Notes: generated by a model not told the origin, from the letters alone. A stretch of DNA of 64,000 nucleotides from Thiemannella venezuelensis (GCF_014203605.1 NZ_JACHJJ010000033.1:1-64000); one strand, 5' to 3'. Shown: positions 51,192 to 60,268, counted from the stretch's first letter. Numbers and translations are program-made.

Positions 51192-54101
51192 TCAGGGCCG
51201 CGCCGCGACCCCGGCCGCCGCCAGCGGCAGCCGGGCCGTCACGACCGTGCCGCCGCCCGGCCGCGCCTGCACGGCGCACGTGCCGCCCACCTCCGCGGTG
51301 CGCTCGTGCATCGAGGCCAGGCCCACGCCCGGCGTGTGCCTGGCCGGCATCCCGACGCCGTCGTCCTCGACCCGCACGACCAGCTCGCCGCCGAGGCCGC
51401 CGGAGCCGCCCGGCCCGTCCCCGGGCCCGTCGCCGGCTCGGGTCACGACCACCCGCGCGACGTCCGCCCGGGCGTGCCTGCGCACGTTCGTCAGCGCCTC
51501 CTGCACGATCCGGTAGGCCGCCAGCTCCAGCGACGGCGGCAGGTCGCCCCCCGCCTCGACCTCGACCTCGACCTCGACCCGTACCCCCGGCACCTGCGCG
51601 GCCGCCCTGAGCGCACCCTCCAGCCCCAGGTGGTCGAGCACGGGCGGGCGCAGCCCCGCCACCAGCTCGCGAACCGACACCGCGGTCGCGGCGAGGTCGG
51701 CCTCGATCCGGGCCAGCAGCGGACGTCCGCCGGCCGGGTCGCGCCTGGCGGCGTCGAGCATGAGGACCGCGCCGGTCAGCGCCGGTCCGAGCCCGTCGTG
51801 CAGTTCCCGGCCCAGCCACCTGCGCTCCTCCTCGCGCGCCGCCCTGATCCGCTCGCGCGAGCGCCGCAGGTCGGCGGCCAGCCGTACGGCGTGGGCCAGC
51901 TCCGCCAGGTGGGTGGACATCACGGCCAGCGACTCCCCGCCCTTCCTGGGACCCGGCACCAGCAGCCGCCCGACGTCCTCGCCGTGCCAGACGAGCGGCA
52001 GCGAGCGGGGCCGGTCGCCCAGCGCGCCGTCGGCGAACAGCTCGCCGTCGACCTCGACGCCCGCGCCCCGTGCGCCGAGCGACCAGCGCAGCACCGACAC
52101 GGCGGTGGCCAGCGCCTCGGCCGGGTCCCCCGCCTCCTGCACGGTACGGCTGAGCCGGTCGGCGGCCCGGTACGGGTCGCGCTCGACGCCGAACAGCCGG
52201 TCGACCGGTCCCTGCAGCCGCCGGCGCACCGGCTGGAAGAGCGCGCCGACGGACATCACCGCGACCAGCCCGGCGGCGGGGCCGAAGCCGCCCGCCAGCC
52301 TGTCGCCCGTCCAGATCATGAAGGTGTAGCCGGCGGCGAGCACGACGGTCAGCGTGCCGTACACGAGGGTCCTGTTGAGGACGACGCGGATGCCGTAGAA
52401 GCGGTGACGCAGCACGGCGGCGACGATGGAGATCGGCACGCCGCCGGCGATGAGGAGCTGGATCATCTCCAGCGCCAGGTGCTCGCCGTCCACCGAGAAC
52501 AGCGTCCTGGCCACCCAGAAGCCCATGAACGCGCCCATGGTGCCGACGCACCAGGCGATCTGCCTGCGCACCCCGGGGTCGGCCGCCCGGTAGCGGAAGG
52601 CGAGTGAGACCGCCGACAGCGTGTAGAGCGGCAGCATGGCCCAGCCGATGTGGGTCTCGACGGTCCACGGCAGCGTGCCGAGGGCGTCGATCGCCAGCGG
52701 GTTGTCGAACGGCATGCCGAGCTCCAGCTCGGGCTGGGGGATGCACGCCATGAGGAAGGAGTGGGTCACACCCAGCGCGACCACCCCCCACAGCACCGGG
52801 CGCCAGCGCGGGGACGGCAGGCGTCCGTCGGGGTAGAGCAGGGGCAGCAGGCCTCCCATGGCCGAGACGGGCGGCATCCACAGCCACAGCCCCAGCCAGC
52901 CGGTGAGCGGGAGCAGCGGGTGGCCGGGGTCGTGCAGGTGGATCCAGTACGCGATGTTGTAGGCCAGCTCGTACAGCGCCCAGCTGACGCCGGTCCCCCA
53001 CAGCAGCCACGCGACCGTCAGGCGCGGGCGGTAGGTGATGAGGAAGGCGCCGGCGGCGGGGAACAGCAGTCCCACCGGGTCGACCGGCACCTGCAGCACG
53101 CCGCCCCAGCTGTTCTTCCAGGCAAGCCAGGTGGCCATGCACACGGCCAGCGGCGCCAGCACCGCCCCCGCCCAGGCCGCGGCGACGGCGGTCCGGCGGC
53201 GCCACGAGACGGGCAGCGGCGTCGGCTCGGGAACGTGCCGGACGGGGGCGGCCGGGGTGCGCGGCGGCGCGGGCGGGGCCGCCGCCGCGTGCAGCCCGTA
53301 GACCAGGTCGCGCACGCTCTCGATGGACTCGGCGAGCTGACGGCGCGCCCGCAGCAGCAGGTCGCCGGCGCCGGCCGCGGCCGGCGCCGCGCGGACCTCG
53401 GCGACCATGGCGACGAGCGTGCCCAGGGTGCTGCCGAGCCCGTCGTCGAGCACCCCCAGCAGCCGCCGCCGCTCCTCCTCGCGGGTGGCCAGCAGCCGCT
53501 CGTGCGCGCGCGCCAGGTCGCCGGTGAGCTGGACGGCGTGCGCCACCTCGGCCAGGTGCCTGGCCAGCAGATCCAGCAGCTCGCGGTCGGGTCTGGCGCC
53601 CCAGACCGTGAGACCGCCGACCGGCCGGCCGTGCCAGACCAGCGGTGTGAACAGCGGCGCGAGGGGCGCGGTCCGCGTGCCGTCCCCGTCCGGTCCGGTG
53701 GTCCCGTCCGGTCCGATGGTCCCGTCCGGTCCGGTGGTCCCGTCGACCAGCCTGACGCCCTCGACCTCGACGAGTACGCCGTCGGCCCGCAACGCCTGCC
53801 TGACGGCGGCGATCCCGGAGGCCAGCGCCTCGCCGGGCCCGCTGGCGGCCTGCACGCCCTGCGCCAGGCGCCCGGCCAGCCGGTACGGGTCGCGCTCGAC
53901 CGTGAGCAGCCGGTCGGTCAGCTCCAGCAGGCGCAGCCGGAGCGGATGGAACAGCGCTCCGGCCGCCAGCGCGGCGACCAGCTTGTCGATGCCGAGCGAG
54001 CCCAGGCCGAAATAGACGGCGGCGACGGCGGACGTGAGCAGCACGAAGGCCACGAGCGCGGAGATCCGGCCCGCGAAACCCGGTCCGGTCCGCCCGTCCA
54101 T
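51192..54101 (-). CDS. Tandem-module sensor histidine kinase (NarL type) with degenerate first copy
   Basis: 969 residues from ATG 54101 with GGGGA upstream. The protein contains two copies of the same module: membrane helix, a segment ending in LLTVERDPYRLAGRLAQGV or LFGVERDPYRAADRLSRTV, a GAF-like domain, and a HisKA_3 helix. Copy one (about 20-260) has REEERRRLLGVLDDGLG, with Asp where the phosphorylated His should be, and no ATPase domain. About eight membrane helices follow (310-620). Copy two (620-800) has the intact REEERRWLGRELHDGLG and is followed by a HATPase_c domain (AYRIVQEALTNVRRHA, VRVEDDGVGM, GVGLASMHERTAEVGG). Copy one also carries a short GPDG-rich repeat. No response regulator is adjacent. 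Confidence 0.92.
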   Translation of the reverse strand: MDGRTGPGFAGRISALVAFVLLTSAVAAVYFGLGSLGIDKLVAALAAGALFHPLRLRLLELTDRLLTVERDPYRLAGRLAQGVQAASGPGEALASGIAAVRQALRADGVLVEVEGVRLVDGTTGPDGTIGPDGTTGPDGDGTRTAPLAPLFTPLVWHGRPVGGLTVWGARPDRELLDLLARHLAEVAHAVQLTGDLARAHERLLATREEERRRLLGVLDDGLGSTLGTLVAMVAEVRAAPAAAGAGDLLLRARRQLAESIESVRDLVYGLHAAAAPPAPPRTPAAPVRHVPEPTPLPVSWRRRTAVAAAWAGAVLAPLAVCMATWLAWKNSWGGVLQVPVDPVGLLFPAAGAFLITYRPRLTVAWLLWGTGVSWALYELAYNIAYWIHLHDPGHPLLPLTGWLGLWLWMPPVSAMGGLLPLLYPDGRLPSPRWRPVLWGVVALGVTHSFLMACIPQPELELGMPFDNPLAIDALGTLPWTVETHIGWAMLPLYTLSAVSLAFRYRAADPGVRRQIAWCVGTMGAFMGFWVARTLFSVDGEHLALEMIQLLIAGGVPISIVAAVLRHRFYGIRVVLNRTLVYGTLTVVLAAGYTFMIWTGDRLAGGFGPAAGLVAVMSVGALFQPVRRRLQGPVDRLFGVERDPYRAADRLSRTVQEAGDPAEALATAVSVLRWSLGARGAGVEVDGELFADGALGDRPRSLPLVWHGEDVGRLLVPGPRKGGESLAVMSTHLAELAHAVRLAADLRRSRERIRAAREEERRWLGRELHDGLGPALTGAVLMLDAARRDPAGGRPLLARIEADLAATAVSVRELVAGLRPPVLDHLGLEGALRAAAQVPGVRVEVEVEVEAGGDLPPSLELAAYRIVQEALTNVRRHARADVARVVVTRAGDGPGDGPGGSGGLGGELVVRVEDDGVGMPARHTPGVGLASMHERTAEVGGTCAVQARPGGGTVVTARLPLAAAGVAARP

Positions 54102-54286
54102 ATATCCCCAGGTTATCCGGACTAGAACGCGGTTCACCATATTCGGCCGCTGTCCCGCCCGGGTCCCGCCGTCGCGGTGCGCCCGGCGCGCCGTCCGGTG
54201 GGCGCCGTCCGGTGAGCGCCGTCCGGTGGGCGCTGCTCCCGGCCGACGCGTGGCTCGCGGCCGGTGCCGGTCCGGTCGCCGAGCCC

Positions 54287-55588
54287 CTACTGGGCGGACG
54301 CCCCGCGGCCCGGCTCGGTGCAGGGCCGGGAGCGCGGCGGCTCACGCAGCGACCGGAGGCCCCTCATGACGTGCATGCCGTTCCGGCGGGGCGGAGCGGC
54401 GGCGACCGGGGACTTGGCCGCGGCGGTCGGGCCGGAGGAGCCGAGCCAGACGCGCACGCCCAGCGCCTCGGAGACCGCGGCGGGCCAGTCGGTGATCCCG
54501 TCGGTGTAGCGGGGCCGGGCCCGGAGCACCCGGGCGGTCAGCGCGGCCTGGCCCTCCAGGTCGTTCTTCCCGCCGACGGGGAGCTCCCCGGTGTCGTAGG
54601 AGTCGCACATCCGCGACACCGGCGCGTCCAGGTGGGTGAGGGCGAGGACGTCCGCGCCGCCCGCCGCCGCCAGCGCGTAGCGGTGCGCGACGGCGTCGAA
54701 GTGGCCGGTCCTGAACGGCCCCTGCCAGCGGCCCGTCCCGTTGTGCGGCTCGGGCAGGCGCAGCCGCGGGTCCTCGGTGACCAGCGGCCCGGGTCCGTGC
54801 CTCGGGGTGTAGGTGCGCAGCACGCCGAGCCGTACGGCGTCCGCCCCCTCCAGCAGGGAGAACGCGTTCTCGAAGGTGGTCGTGCTCCAGGTCGTGTAGG
54901 GGTGGAAGCCGTACCACTCGTCGAGCAGCACCCCCTGGGCGCCCTCGAAGACCACGGGCCGCCTGCGCACCAGCCCCCTGACGTAGGACGGGTCGACCAG
55001 GGTCACCCGGTCGGAGAACGCCCGGTAGGCGGCCACGCAGTCGGCGACCGGCGGCCCGTCCACCCCGAGCCGCTCGCGCAGCAGGCCGAGCTTCTGCGCC
55101 AGCAGCCCGGGCCGCTCGCAGTCTCCGACCTTGGGCGCCACGAACGGGTTCTCCGTCGCGTAGGCCATCACCTCGCCGACGCCCATCCCGCACGACCCGT
55201 GCCGGTCCTCACCGCGCGCCAGCTCGCGGGCCCGGCCGGCCTCGACGTGGTACGGCGTGGCGAGCAGGGCGTCCCGGTCGACCGTGATCATGCCGTAGGG
55301 GTGCGGGACGCCGATCCGGCGCAGGTGGCCGGCCTCGGCCGAGAGCGCGAAGGGGTCGACCACCACGTACCGGGACAGGTGGGTCGGGACGCCGCGCAGG
55401 GTGCCGGAGCCGAACTGGGAGAACGTGTGGTGCCGCCCGTCGGGCAGGACGACGTTGTGCGCGGCCTGGGCGCCCCCGTTGAACCTGACCACGGCCGTGA
55501 CGCCGCCCTGCGCGCAGAGCCAGTCCACGACGCCGCCCTTCCCCGCGTCGCCGTACCCGAGATCGACGACGATGACGTGGTCCCTCAC
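54287..55588 (-). CDS. Divergent adenylosuccinate synthetase-like ligase
   Basis: 433 residues. Clearly PurA-like: VVRFNGGAQAAHNVV, FEGAQGVLLDEWYGFHPYTT and LTHLDAP. The P-loop, canonically GDEGKGK, is GDAGKGG (13-19): the catalytic Asp14 and Lys17 are kept but Glu and the last Lys are lost, and the KLD adenine-site motif reads HLD. The last 70 residues are Arg/Pro-rich. Housekeeping PurA is much more conserved, so this is probably a paralogue with another acceptor. GTG start overlaps the vWA stop by four bases (GTGA). Last gene of a four-gene operon with Nudix, J-kinase and vWA genes. Confidence 0.85.
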   Translation of the reverse strand: MRDHVIVVDLGYGDAGKGGVVDWLCAQGGVTAVVRFNGGAQAAHNVVLPDGRHHTFSQFGSGTLRGVPTHLSRYVVVDPFALSAEAGHLRRIGVPHPYGMITVDRDALLATPYHVEAGRARELARGEDRHGSCGMGVGEVMAYATENPFVAPKVGDCERPGLLAQKLGLLRERLGVDGPPVADCVAAYRAFSDRVTLVDPSYVRGLVRRRPVVFEGAQGVLLDEWYGFHPYTTWSTTTFENAFSLLEGADAVRLGVLRTYTPRHGPGPLVTEDPRLRLPEPHNGTGRWQGPFRTGHFDAVAHRYALAAAGGADVLALTHLDAPVSRMCDSYDTGELPVGGKNDLEGQAALTARVLRARPRYTDGITDWPAAVSEALGVRVWLGSSGPTAAAKSPVAAAPPRRNGMHVMRGLRSLREPPRSRPCTEPGRGASAQ

Positions 55589-56634
55589 AGCCGTGTCACT
55601 CCGCTCTCCCCGTGGTCGTCGTCGTGGGCGTATCCGCGCCCGCGGCCGTCGCCGGCCGCGGGTGCTCCGCCTGCGGTCAGCGCGCCGCCGGCCACGAGCA
55701 CGTCGCCGGCCACGAGTCCACCGCCGGTCACGAGCGCACCGCGGTCCAGCCCCGCCAGGGCCCTGCCCACCGAGGCGCCGGCGGCCGAACCGAGCTCGTC
55801 CAGGTCGCTGAGGCCCGCGTCGAGGTCGATGGCCTCCTCGCCGAGGCCGACGGTGAGCGCGATGGTCTCGCAGACCGCGTCCAGGTCGTCCAGCTCCAGC
55901 ACGTTCTGCCCGAGCAGCTTGCGCCAGGCGGCCAGGATCTCGCCGTTGCCCGCGTGGCTCGCCCCGGCGGGGATGATGTAGTAGACGTCGTACTTCCGGG
56001 TCAGCTCGGCGACGATGTCCGCGATCGGGATGTCGCGTTCCAGCCGGTCGCCGATCACGCCGCCGGCCTCCTGCCGCTTGACCCGCTGGTAGGGCATCTC
56101 GTCGCCGATGATGAACAGGTAGCCCCGGCGGCCCCGCTTCTCGAAGCAGTCGATCGAGGTGTGCCTGGCCATGAAGTACATCGCGAGCTCGTAGGACTCC
56201 CTGAGCTGCCCGCCGCCCCCGCCCTCCAGCAGGATGTTGCCGAGGTGCTCGTCCATCCGGTTGTCGGACTCGAACTGCCCGATCTGCAGCGGGGCCCGGT
56301 CGCAGGTGGCGTCGCCGATCGCGCCGAACAGGATCTGCGGGTCGGTGGCGTAGCCCTTGCGGAGCAGCAGGCCGAGCAGGTCCGGCAGCTTGCTCTGGAG
56401 GGTGCGGGGCACGCCGCCCATCGAGCCGGTGACGTCGAAGAGCACGGCGATGGCCAGCGAGGCCGGGTGCTCGTCGGAGTCGCGGCTCTCGCGGACCGCC
56501 ACGCCGTAGGGGTTGAGATCGTCGTGCACGGTCCGGGCGCCGCTGTCGTTGTGCGCGAAGGCGCTGGCGCCGCTGGCGTCGCGGAAGCTCTTGGCGGCGG
56601 AGTAGACGTCGGTGGACCAGATTCCGCTTCCCAT
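55585..56634 (-). CDS. vWA-domain protein with intact MIDAS
   Basis: 349 residues. The vWA domain covers about 45-260. The MIDAS motif is D67-V-T-G-S71 in VLFDVTGSMGG; later elements are ILFGAIGDATCD (metal Thr/Asp region) and GYLFIIGDEMPYQRV. The first 45 residues (YSAAKSFRDASGASAFAHND) are a conserved-looking helical lead. The C-terminus is Gly/Ala-rich low complexity. No membrane segment, so cytosolic. It lies 32 bases after the J-kinase gene and overlaps the PurA-like gene by four bases. It may be the metal-dependent scaffold or partner of the complex. Confidence 0.85.
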   Translation of the reverse strand: MGSGIWSTDVYSAAKSFRDASGASAFAHNDSGARTVHDDLNPYGVAVRESRDSDEHPASLAIAVLFDVTGSMGGVPRTLQSKLPDLLGLLLRKGYATDPQILFGAIGDATCDRAPLQIGQFESDNRMDEHLGNILLEGGGGGQLRESYELAMYFMARHTSIDCFEKRGRRGYLFIIGDEMPYQRVKRQEAGGVIGDRLERDIPIADIVAELTRKYDVYYIIPAGASHAGNGEILAAWRKLLGQNVLELDDLDAVCETIALTVGLGEEAIDLDAGLSDLDELGSAAGASVGRALAGLDRGALVTGGGLVAGDVLVAGGALTAGGAPAAGDGRGRGYAHDDDHGESGVTRL

Positions 56635-56666
56635 GGAGGGGTCCCCTTTCCGGGGTGGAGAGATCG

Positions 56667-57653
56667 TCAGAGGTCGAGGGGCCGGTACGTCCGGGGCCCG
56701 TAGAGATCGCCGAGGAGCTCGTCGAGCTCGGCCAGGAGCCGCCAGGCGTCGCGCGGAGGACTCAGCAGGCTCCCCCGGACGAAGGCGCGCATCCGCGAGG
56801 GGAAGCGGCCGGAGCCGCCCGTGCGGTCCGTGCCGTGCGCACCGTCCGGGCCGAGCCCCATGAGCCCGGCGACGCAGCGGGTGGCGAGCCGGATGTCGAG
56901 TGCCCCGGTGGCCGGTTCCCTGGCGAACACGCCGGGCGGGTACTCGTCGCGGTGCCGGGAGACCAGGGCGGTCAGCGGGCTGCCCAGCGGGACCGACTGG
57001 CTCCAGTCGACGAGGACCAGGCCGTGCTCGACCGGGTGGACCAGCACGTGGTGGCCGAAGACGGCGCCGTGCACGACCCCGGCCCGGTGGGCCGTGCCGA
57101 TCGCCACCAGCAGCCGCCGCCAGATCCACGCCGCGTCCCGCGGGTCCAGCGGCGAGCGCCGCCGCGCGATCTCGGCCAGCGTCAGGAATCCGTCCGGCAC
57201 GCGACTGATCACGCAGGCCTGCCGTACCGTGCCGTCCGAGCGGTAGCGGAACGACTCCACCAGCCGGGGCACGTACGGCAGCAGCCGCGGATCGCCCTCG
57301 TGCTCGATCGTCCTGAGCGCCGCGGCCTCGCGCCGCACGAGGTCGTTGTCGGCCGGGCGGAGGGGCAGCTTGAGCAGGGTGTCGCCGCCGCTCTCGTAGA
57401 GCACGGCCGTGGCGCCCCGCCGGAAGACACCGCCGATCCGGTAGGTTCCCCGCCCGGTGCGGATGGTCTCCCCGCGGGCCGCCCACAGCTCGGCCAGCCT
57501 GACGAAGGCCGCGGCGGCCCCCGCGCCCGCGGCGAGGTCGGGATGGAGGAGCCGGGCGAGCCTCCGGTAGTCCCGGTTCGGCGCGTCGCCGCCGAACAGG
57601 TCCTCCGGCGCCCTCGCGGCGTTCACGAGCGCGATCGCCTCGTCCGTCGTCAC
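56667..57653 (-). CDS. J-domain/atypical protein kinase fusion
   Basis: 328 residues from GTG 57653 (GGAGG). Residues 1-58 are a J domain with the Hsp70-stimulating HPD motif (RLARLLHPDLAAG). The rest is a kinase-like fold: glycine-rich IGGVFRRGATAVLYE, lysine in TLLKLPL, then HRAGVVHGAVFGHHVLV and LVDWSQS. The catalytic loop lacks the HRD Asp and the Asn, and only the DFG-like Asp remains. It may be an atypical kinase, a pseudokinase or a nucleotide-binding scaffold. Position between Nudix and vWA genes with short spacers indicates co-expression. Confidence 0.82.
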   Translation of the reverse strand: MTTDEAIALVNAARAPEDLFGGDAPNRDYRRLARLLHPDLAAGAGAAAAFVRLAELWAARGETIRTGRGTYRIGGVFRRGATAVLYESGGDTLLKLPLRPADNDLVRREAAALRTIEHEGDPRLLPYVPRLVESFRYRSDGTVRQACVISRVPDGFLTLAEIARRRSPLDPRDAAWIWRRLLVAIGTAHRAGVVHGAVFGHHVLVHPVEHGLVLVDWSQSVPLGSPLTALVSRHRDEYPPGVFAREPATGALDIRLATRCVAGLMGLGPDGAHGTDRTGGSGRFPSRMRAFVRGSLLSPPRDAWRLLAELDELLGDLYGPRTYRPLDL

Positions 57654-57687
57654 CGGGCCTCCCCTCCTGATCGGGTCGTGGCGGCGG

Positions 57688-58422
57688 TCACCGGATCTCC
57701 TCCTCCCGCTCCGGTCGCAGCAGAGCGGGATGGAGGAGCCGGGCGTCTCCCGCGCGGTAGAGCCTGGCCCGGGGGCCGCCCCTGCTCCCGCCGCTCTCGG
57801 TGGTCTCCCCGGTGCTCTCCACGAACCCGGGGACCGAGAGGATCTTGCGGTGGAAGTTGGGCGCGTGCAGCGGGGCCCCCCAGACGGCCTCGTAGACCCG
57901 CCGGAGCTCGGAGATCGTGAACGTCTCGCCCACGAACGCGGTGGCCAGCGGGGTGTACTCCAGCTTGGAGCGGGCGCGCTCCAGCGCGTGGCCCAGGATC
58001 TGCTCGTGGTCGAAGGCCAGCTTCGGCAGGCGGTCGACGCCGTACCAGGCGGCGTCGGCGGCGTCGGACCCCGCCTGCGGGTCGGGCAGGTCGGGGGCGA
58101 AGGCCAGGTAGGAGACCGAGACGATCCGCATCCGCGGATCGCGGTCCGGCGCCCCGTAGCTGGCGAGCTGCTCGATGTGCACCCGGTCGGCCATCCCGGT
58201 CTCCTCGGCCAGCTCCCTGGCCGCGGCCTGGTCCAGGTCCTCGCCGGGCCGGATGAAGCCGCCGGGCAGTGCCCACCGTCCCGCGTAGGGCGGCTCCCCC
58301 CGTTCGACCAGCAGCACGTGCAGCACGCCCCCGATGATCGTGAGCGCCACCACGTCGACCGTCACGGCGACCGCCGGGAAGGCGCGCGGGTCGTAGGCCT
58401 CCAGGTACTCACTTTCACTCAT
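57688..58422 (-). CDS. NrtR-like Nudix regulator
   Basis: 244 residues. An N-terminal Nudix domain has the box GGFIRPGEDLDQAAARELAE then ETGM (about 54-77). The C-terminal winged-helix-like region FTISELRRVYEAVWGAPLHA and NFHRKILSVPGFVES is typical of NrtR-type repressors, which bind ADP-ribose or related NAD metabolites through the Nudix domain. The Nudix glutamates are complete, so hydrolysis is also possible. A concentric 31-bp palindrome lies just upstream (58432-58462), consistent with autoregulation of the operon it heads. Confidence 0.9.
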   Translation of the reverse strand: MSESEYLEAYDPRAFPAVAVTVDVVALTIIGGVLHVLLVERGEPPYAGRWALPGGFIRPGEDLDQAAARELAEETGMADRVHIEQLASYGAPDRDPRMRIVSVSYLAFAPDLPDPQAGSDAADAAWYGVDRLPKLAFDHEQILGHALERARSKLEYTPLATAFVGETFTISELRRVYEAVWGAPLHAPNFHRKILSVPGFVESTGETTESGGSRGGPRARLYRAGDARLLHPALLRPEREEEIR

Positions 58423-58431
58423 CGCCCGTCC

Positions 58432-58462
58432 TTCTCAGATTGAGATGATCTCAGTATGAGAA
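58432..58462. promoter_or_regulatory. Concentric palindromic operator of the Nudix operon
   Basis: Inner TGAGAT-G-ATCTCA (58441-58453) lies exactly centred inside outer TTCTCA...TGAGAA (58432-58462), both around 58447. It is ten bases before the Nudix ATG and is the likely binding site of the NrtR-like protein. Confidence 0.8.
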
Positions 58463-58594
58463 TAACAACGGGCCTCGTCAACTCTCGTTTTTCGGTTCGG
58501 GTGGGCGCATCACCGGCCGGATGTAACGGAAATCACTCAATTCGCCGGGCGATGTGCCGAGAGAGGGGTAACAGACCGCCCGGAAGGCACCGCC

Positions 58595-60139
58595 GTGTTC
58601 AGACTCCGCAACATCCCCATCCTGGCCAAACTGGCCGTCCTCGTGCTGGTCGCCGTCATCGGGGTCCTGACCGTGGGGATGACCCGTTTCTCCGACATCG
58701 GGCCCACCGAGCTCGCCGCCCGCAAGACGAAGATCCAGAACCTGGTGGAGACGGCCCACTCGATCATCGCCGGATACCACGACCAGGCGGAGAAGGGCGC
58801 TCTGACCGACGAGCAGGCGCGGGCCGCCGCGCTGGCCGCGGTGAGGGCGATGCGGTACGGCGACGGCGACTACTTCTGGATCAACGACATGGGCCCGACG
58901 ATGGTCATGCACCCGATCAAGCCCGAACTGGACGGCAAGGACCTGTCGGCCAACGCGGATCCCGACGGCAAGCTGCTGTTCGTCGAGTTCGTGAAGGTGG
59001 TGCGTGCCGACGGGGCGGGTTTCGTCGAGTACCAGTGGCCCAAGCCGGACCAGGAGGAGCCCGTCGCCAAACTGTCGTACGTCGCCGGGTTCGAGCCGTG
59101 GGGCTGGGTGGTCGGCACCGGTGTCTACATCGACGACATGCAGGCGACCGTCCTGGAGAAGGAGCGCGACACGGTCGTGCAGACCGGCGGCGTCGTGGCC
59201 GCCGTCGTCCTCGTCCTCGTCCTGGTCGGGCTCGGCATCTCGCGGCCGGTGCGGGCGCTGACCGCCGCGGCCAGGAAGCTGGCCGACGGCGACTCCGAGG
59301 TGGCGCTGCCGCCGGCGTCGCGCGACGAGATCGGCCGGATGTCCGCGGCCCTGGGCGTGCTGCGGGACGGCCTCGCCGGCAAGCGGGCGCTGGAGCGCGA
59401 GCACGAGGAGCTGCGGGCCCGGGCCGAGGAGGACCGCCGCCGCTCCGCCGAGGCGCTGGCCGAGCGGCTCGACGGGACCGTCTCCACGGTGGTCGCCCGG
59501 CTCGATGAGGCGGTCCTGGCGATGCGGGCCGGCGCCGGGGAGCTGGGGGCCACCACCGGAGGCCTGGCCGAAACCGTCCGGGAGATCTCCCACCTGGCCG
59601 ACCAGTCGACCGCGACGGCGGCGCAGGCGGCCACCGAGACGGTCAGCGCCGGCGGCACGGTCAACGGTCTCATGACGGCGGCCGAGACCATCGGCGGCGT
59701 GGTGGAGGTGATCCGCCGGGTCGCCGCGCAGACCAACCTGCTGGCGCTCAACGCCACCATCGAGGCCGCCCGGGCGGGTGACATCGGCAAGGGCTTCGCC
59801 GTCGTGGCCAACGAGGTCAAGGAGCTGGCGCAGCAGAGCTCGCAGGCCACCGACGAGATCGCCCGCGAGGTGGAGGCGATCCAGAGCACCTCGCAGGGGG
59901 CGGCGGAGGTCATCGACCGCATGGCCGGCGCCGTCCGCAGCCTGGGCACCAGCACCGAGGAGGTCGCCGCGGCCATCGCGGGGGGCGGGGACGCGAGCAG
60001 CGTGAGCGTGCGGCATTCGGCCGAGGCGACCGGGCGGGTGGCCACGCGCATCGAGCGCCTGTCGGAGGACCTGGCCGCGGAGGCCGGCCGCCTGCGGACG
60101 GAGTTCTCCCAGCTCCTGGCGGAGATGCGGCAGGGCTGA
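58595..60139 (+). CDS. Methyl-accepting chemotaxis-type receptor (sCache, HAMP, MCP signal)
   Basis: 514 residues. Membrane helix 1 at about 10-30, an extracellular single Cache domain ([49 protein letters not shown]), helix 2 near 195-215, a HAMP segment ([20 protein letters not shown]) and a shortened coiled-coil signalling region containing the hairpin tip region [20 protein letters not shown] then [20 protein letters not shown]. It would signal to a CheA kinase, but no che or flagellar genes are in the window. It is divergent from the Nudix operon. Alternative role: signalling independent of motility. A strong terminator follows. Confidence 0.9.
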   Translation: MFRLRNIPILAKLAVLVLVAVIGVLTVGMTRFSDIGPTELAARKTKIQNLVETAHSIIAGYHDQAEKGALTDEQARAAALAAVRAMRYGDGDYFWINDMGPTMVMHPIKPELDGKDLSANADPDGKLLFVEFVKVVRADGAGFVEYQWPKPDQEEPVAKLSYVAGFEPWGWVVGTGVYIDDMQATVLEKERDTVVQTGGVVAAVVLVLVLVGLGISRPVRALTAAARKLADGDSEVALPPASRDEIGRMSAALGVLRDGLAGKRALEREHEELRARAEEDRRRSAEALAERLDGTVSTVVARLDEAVLAMRAGAGELGATTGGLAETVREISHLADQSTATAAQAATETVSAGGTVNGLMTAAETIGGVVEVIRRVAAQTNLLALNATIEAARAGDIGKGFAVVANEVKELAQQSSQATDEIAREVEAIQSTSQGAAEVIDRMAGAVRSLGTSTEEVAAAIAGGGDASSVSVRHSAEATGRVATRIERLSEDLAAEAGRLRTEFSQLLAEMRQG

Positions 60140-60191
60140 CGCCCGGCGGCGCCGTACGGGGGCGCCGTACGGGAGGAGGGCGGACACCGCT

Positions 60192-60225
60192 GAGGGGCGG
60201 TCCCGTACGAACGGGACCGCCCCTC
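60192..60225. terminator. Bidirectional 15-bp stem terminator
   Basis: GAGGGGCGGTCCCGT pairs perfectly with ACGGGACCGCCCCTC around an ACGA loop, between convergent receptor and acyl-CoA dehydrogenase genes. Confidence 0.88.
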
Positions 60226-60268
60226 GGTGCTGACCTGCCGCGGGAGCAGGCGGTCTAGGCCGACCGGC

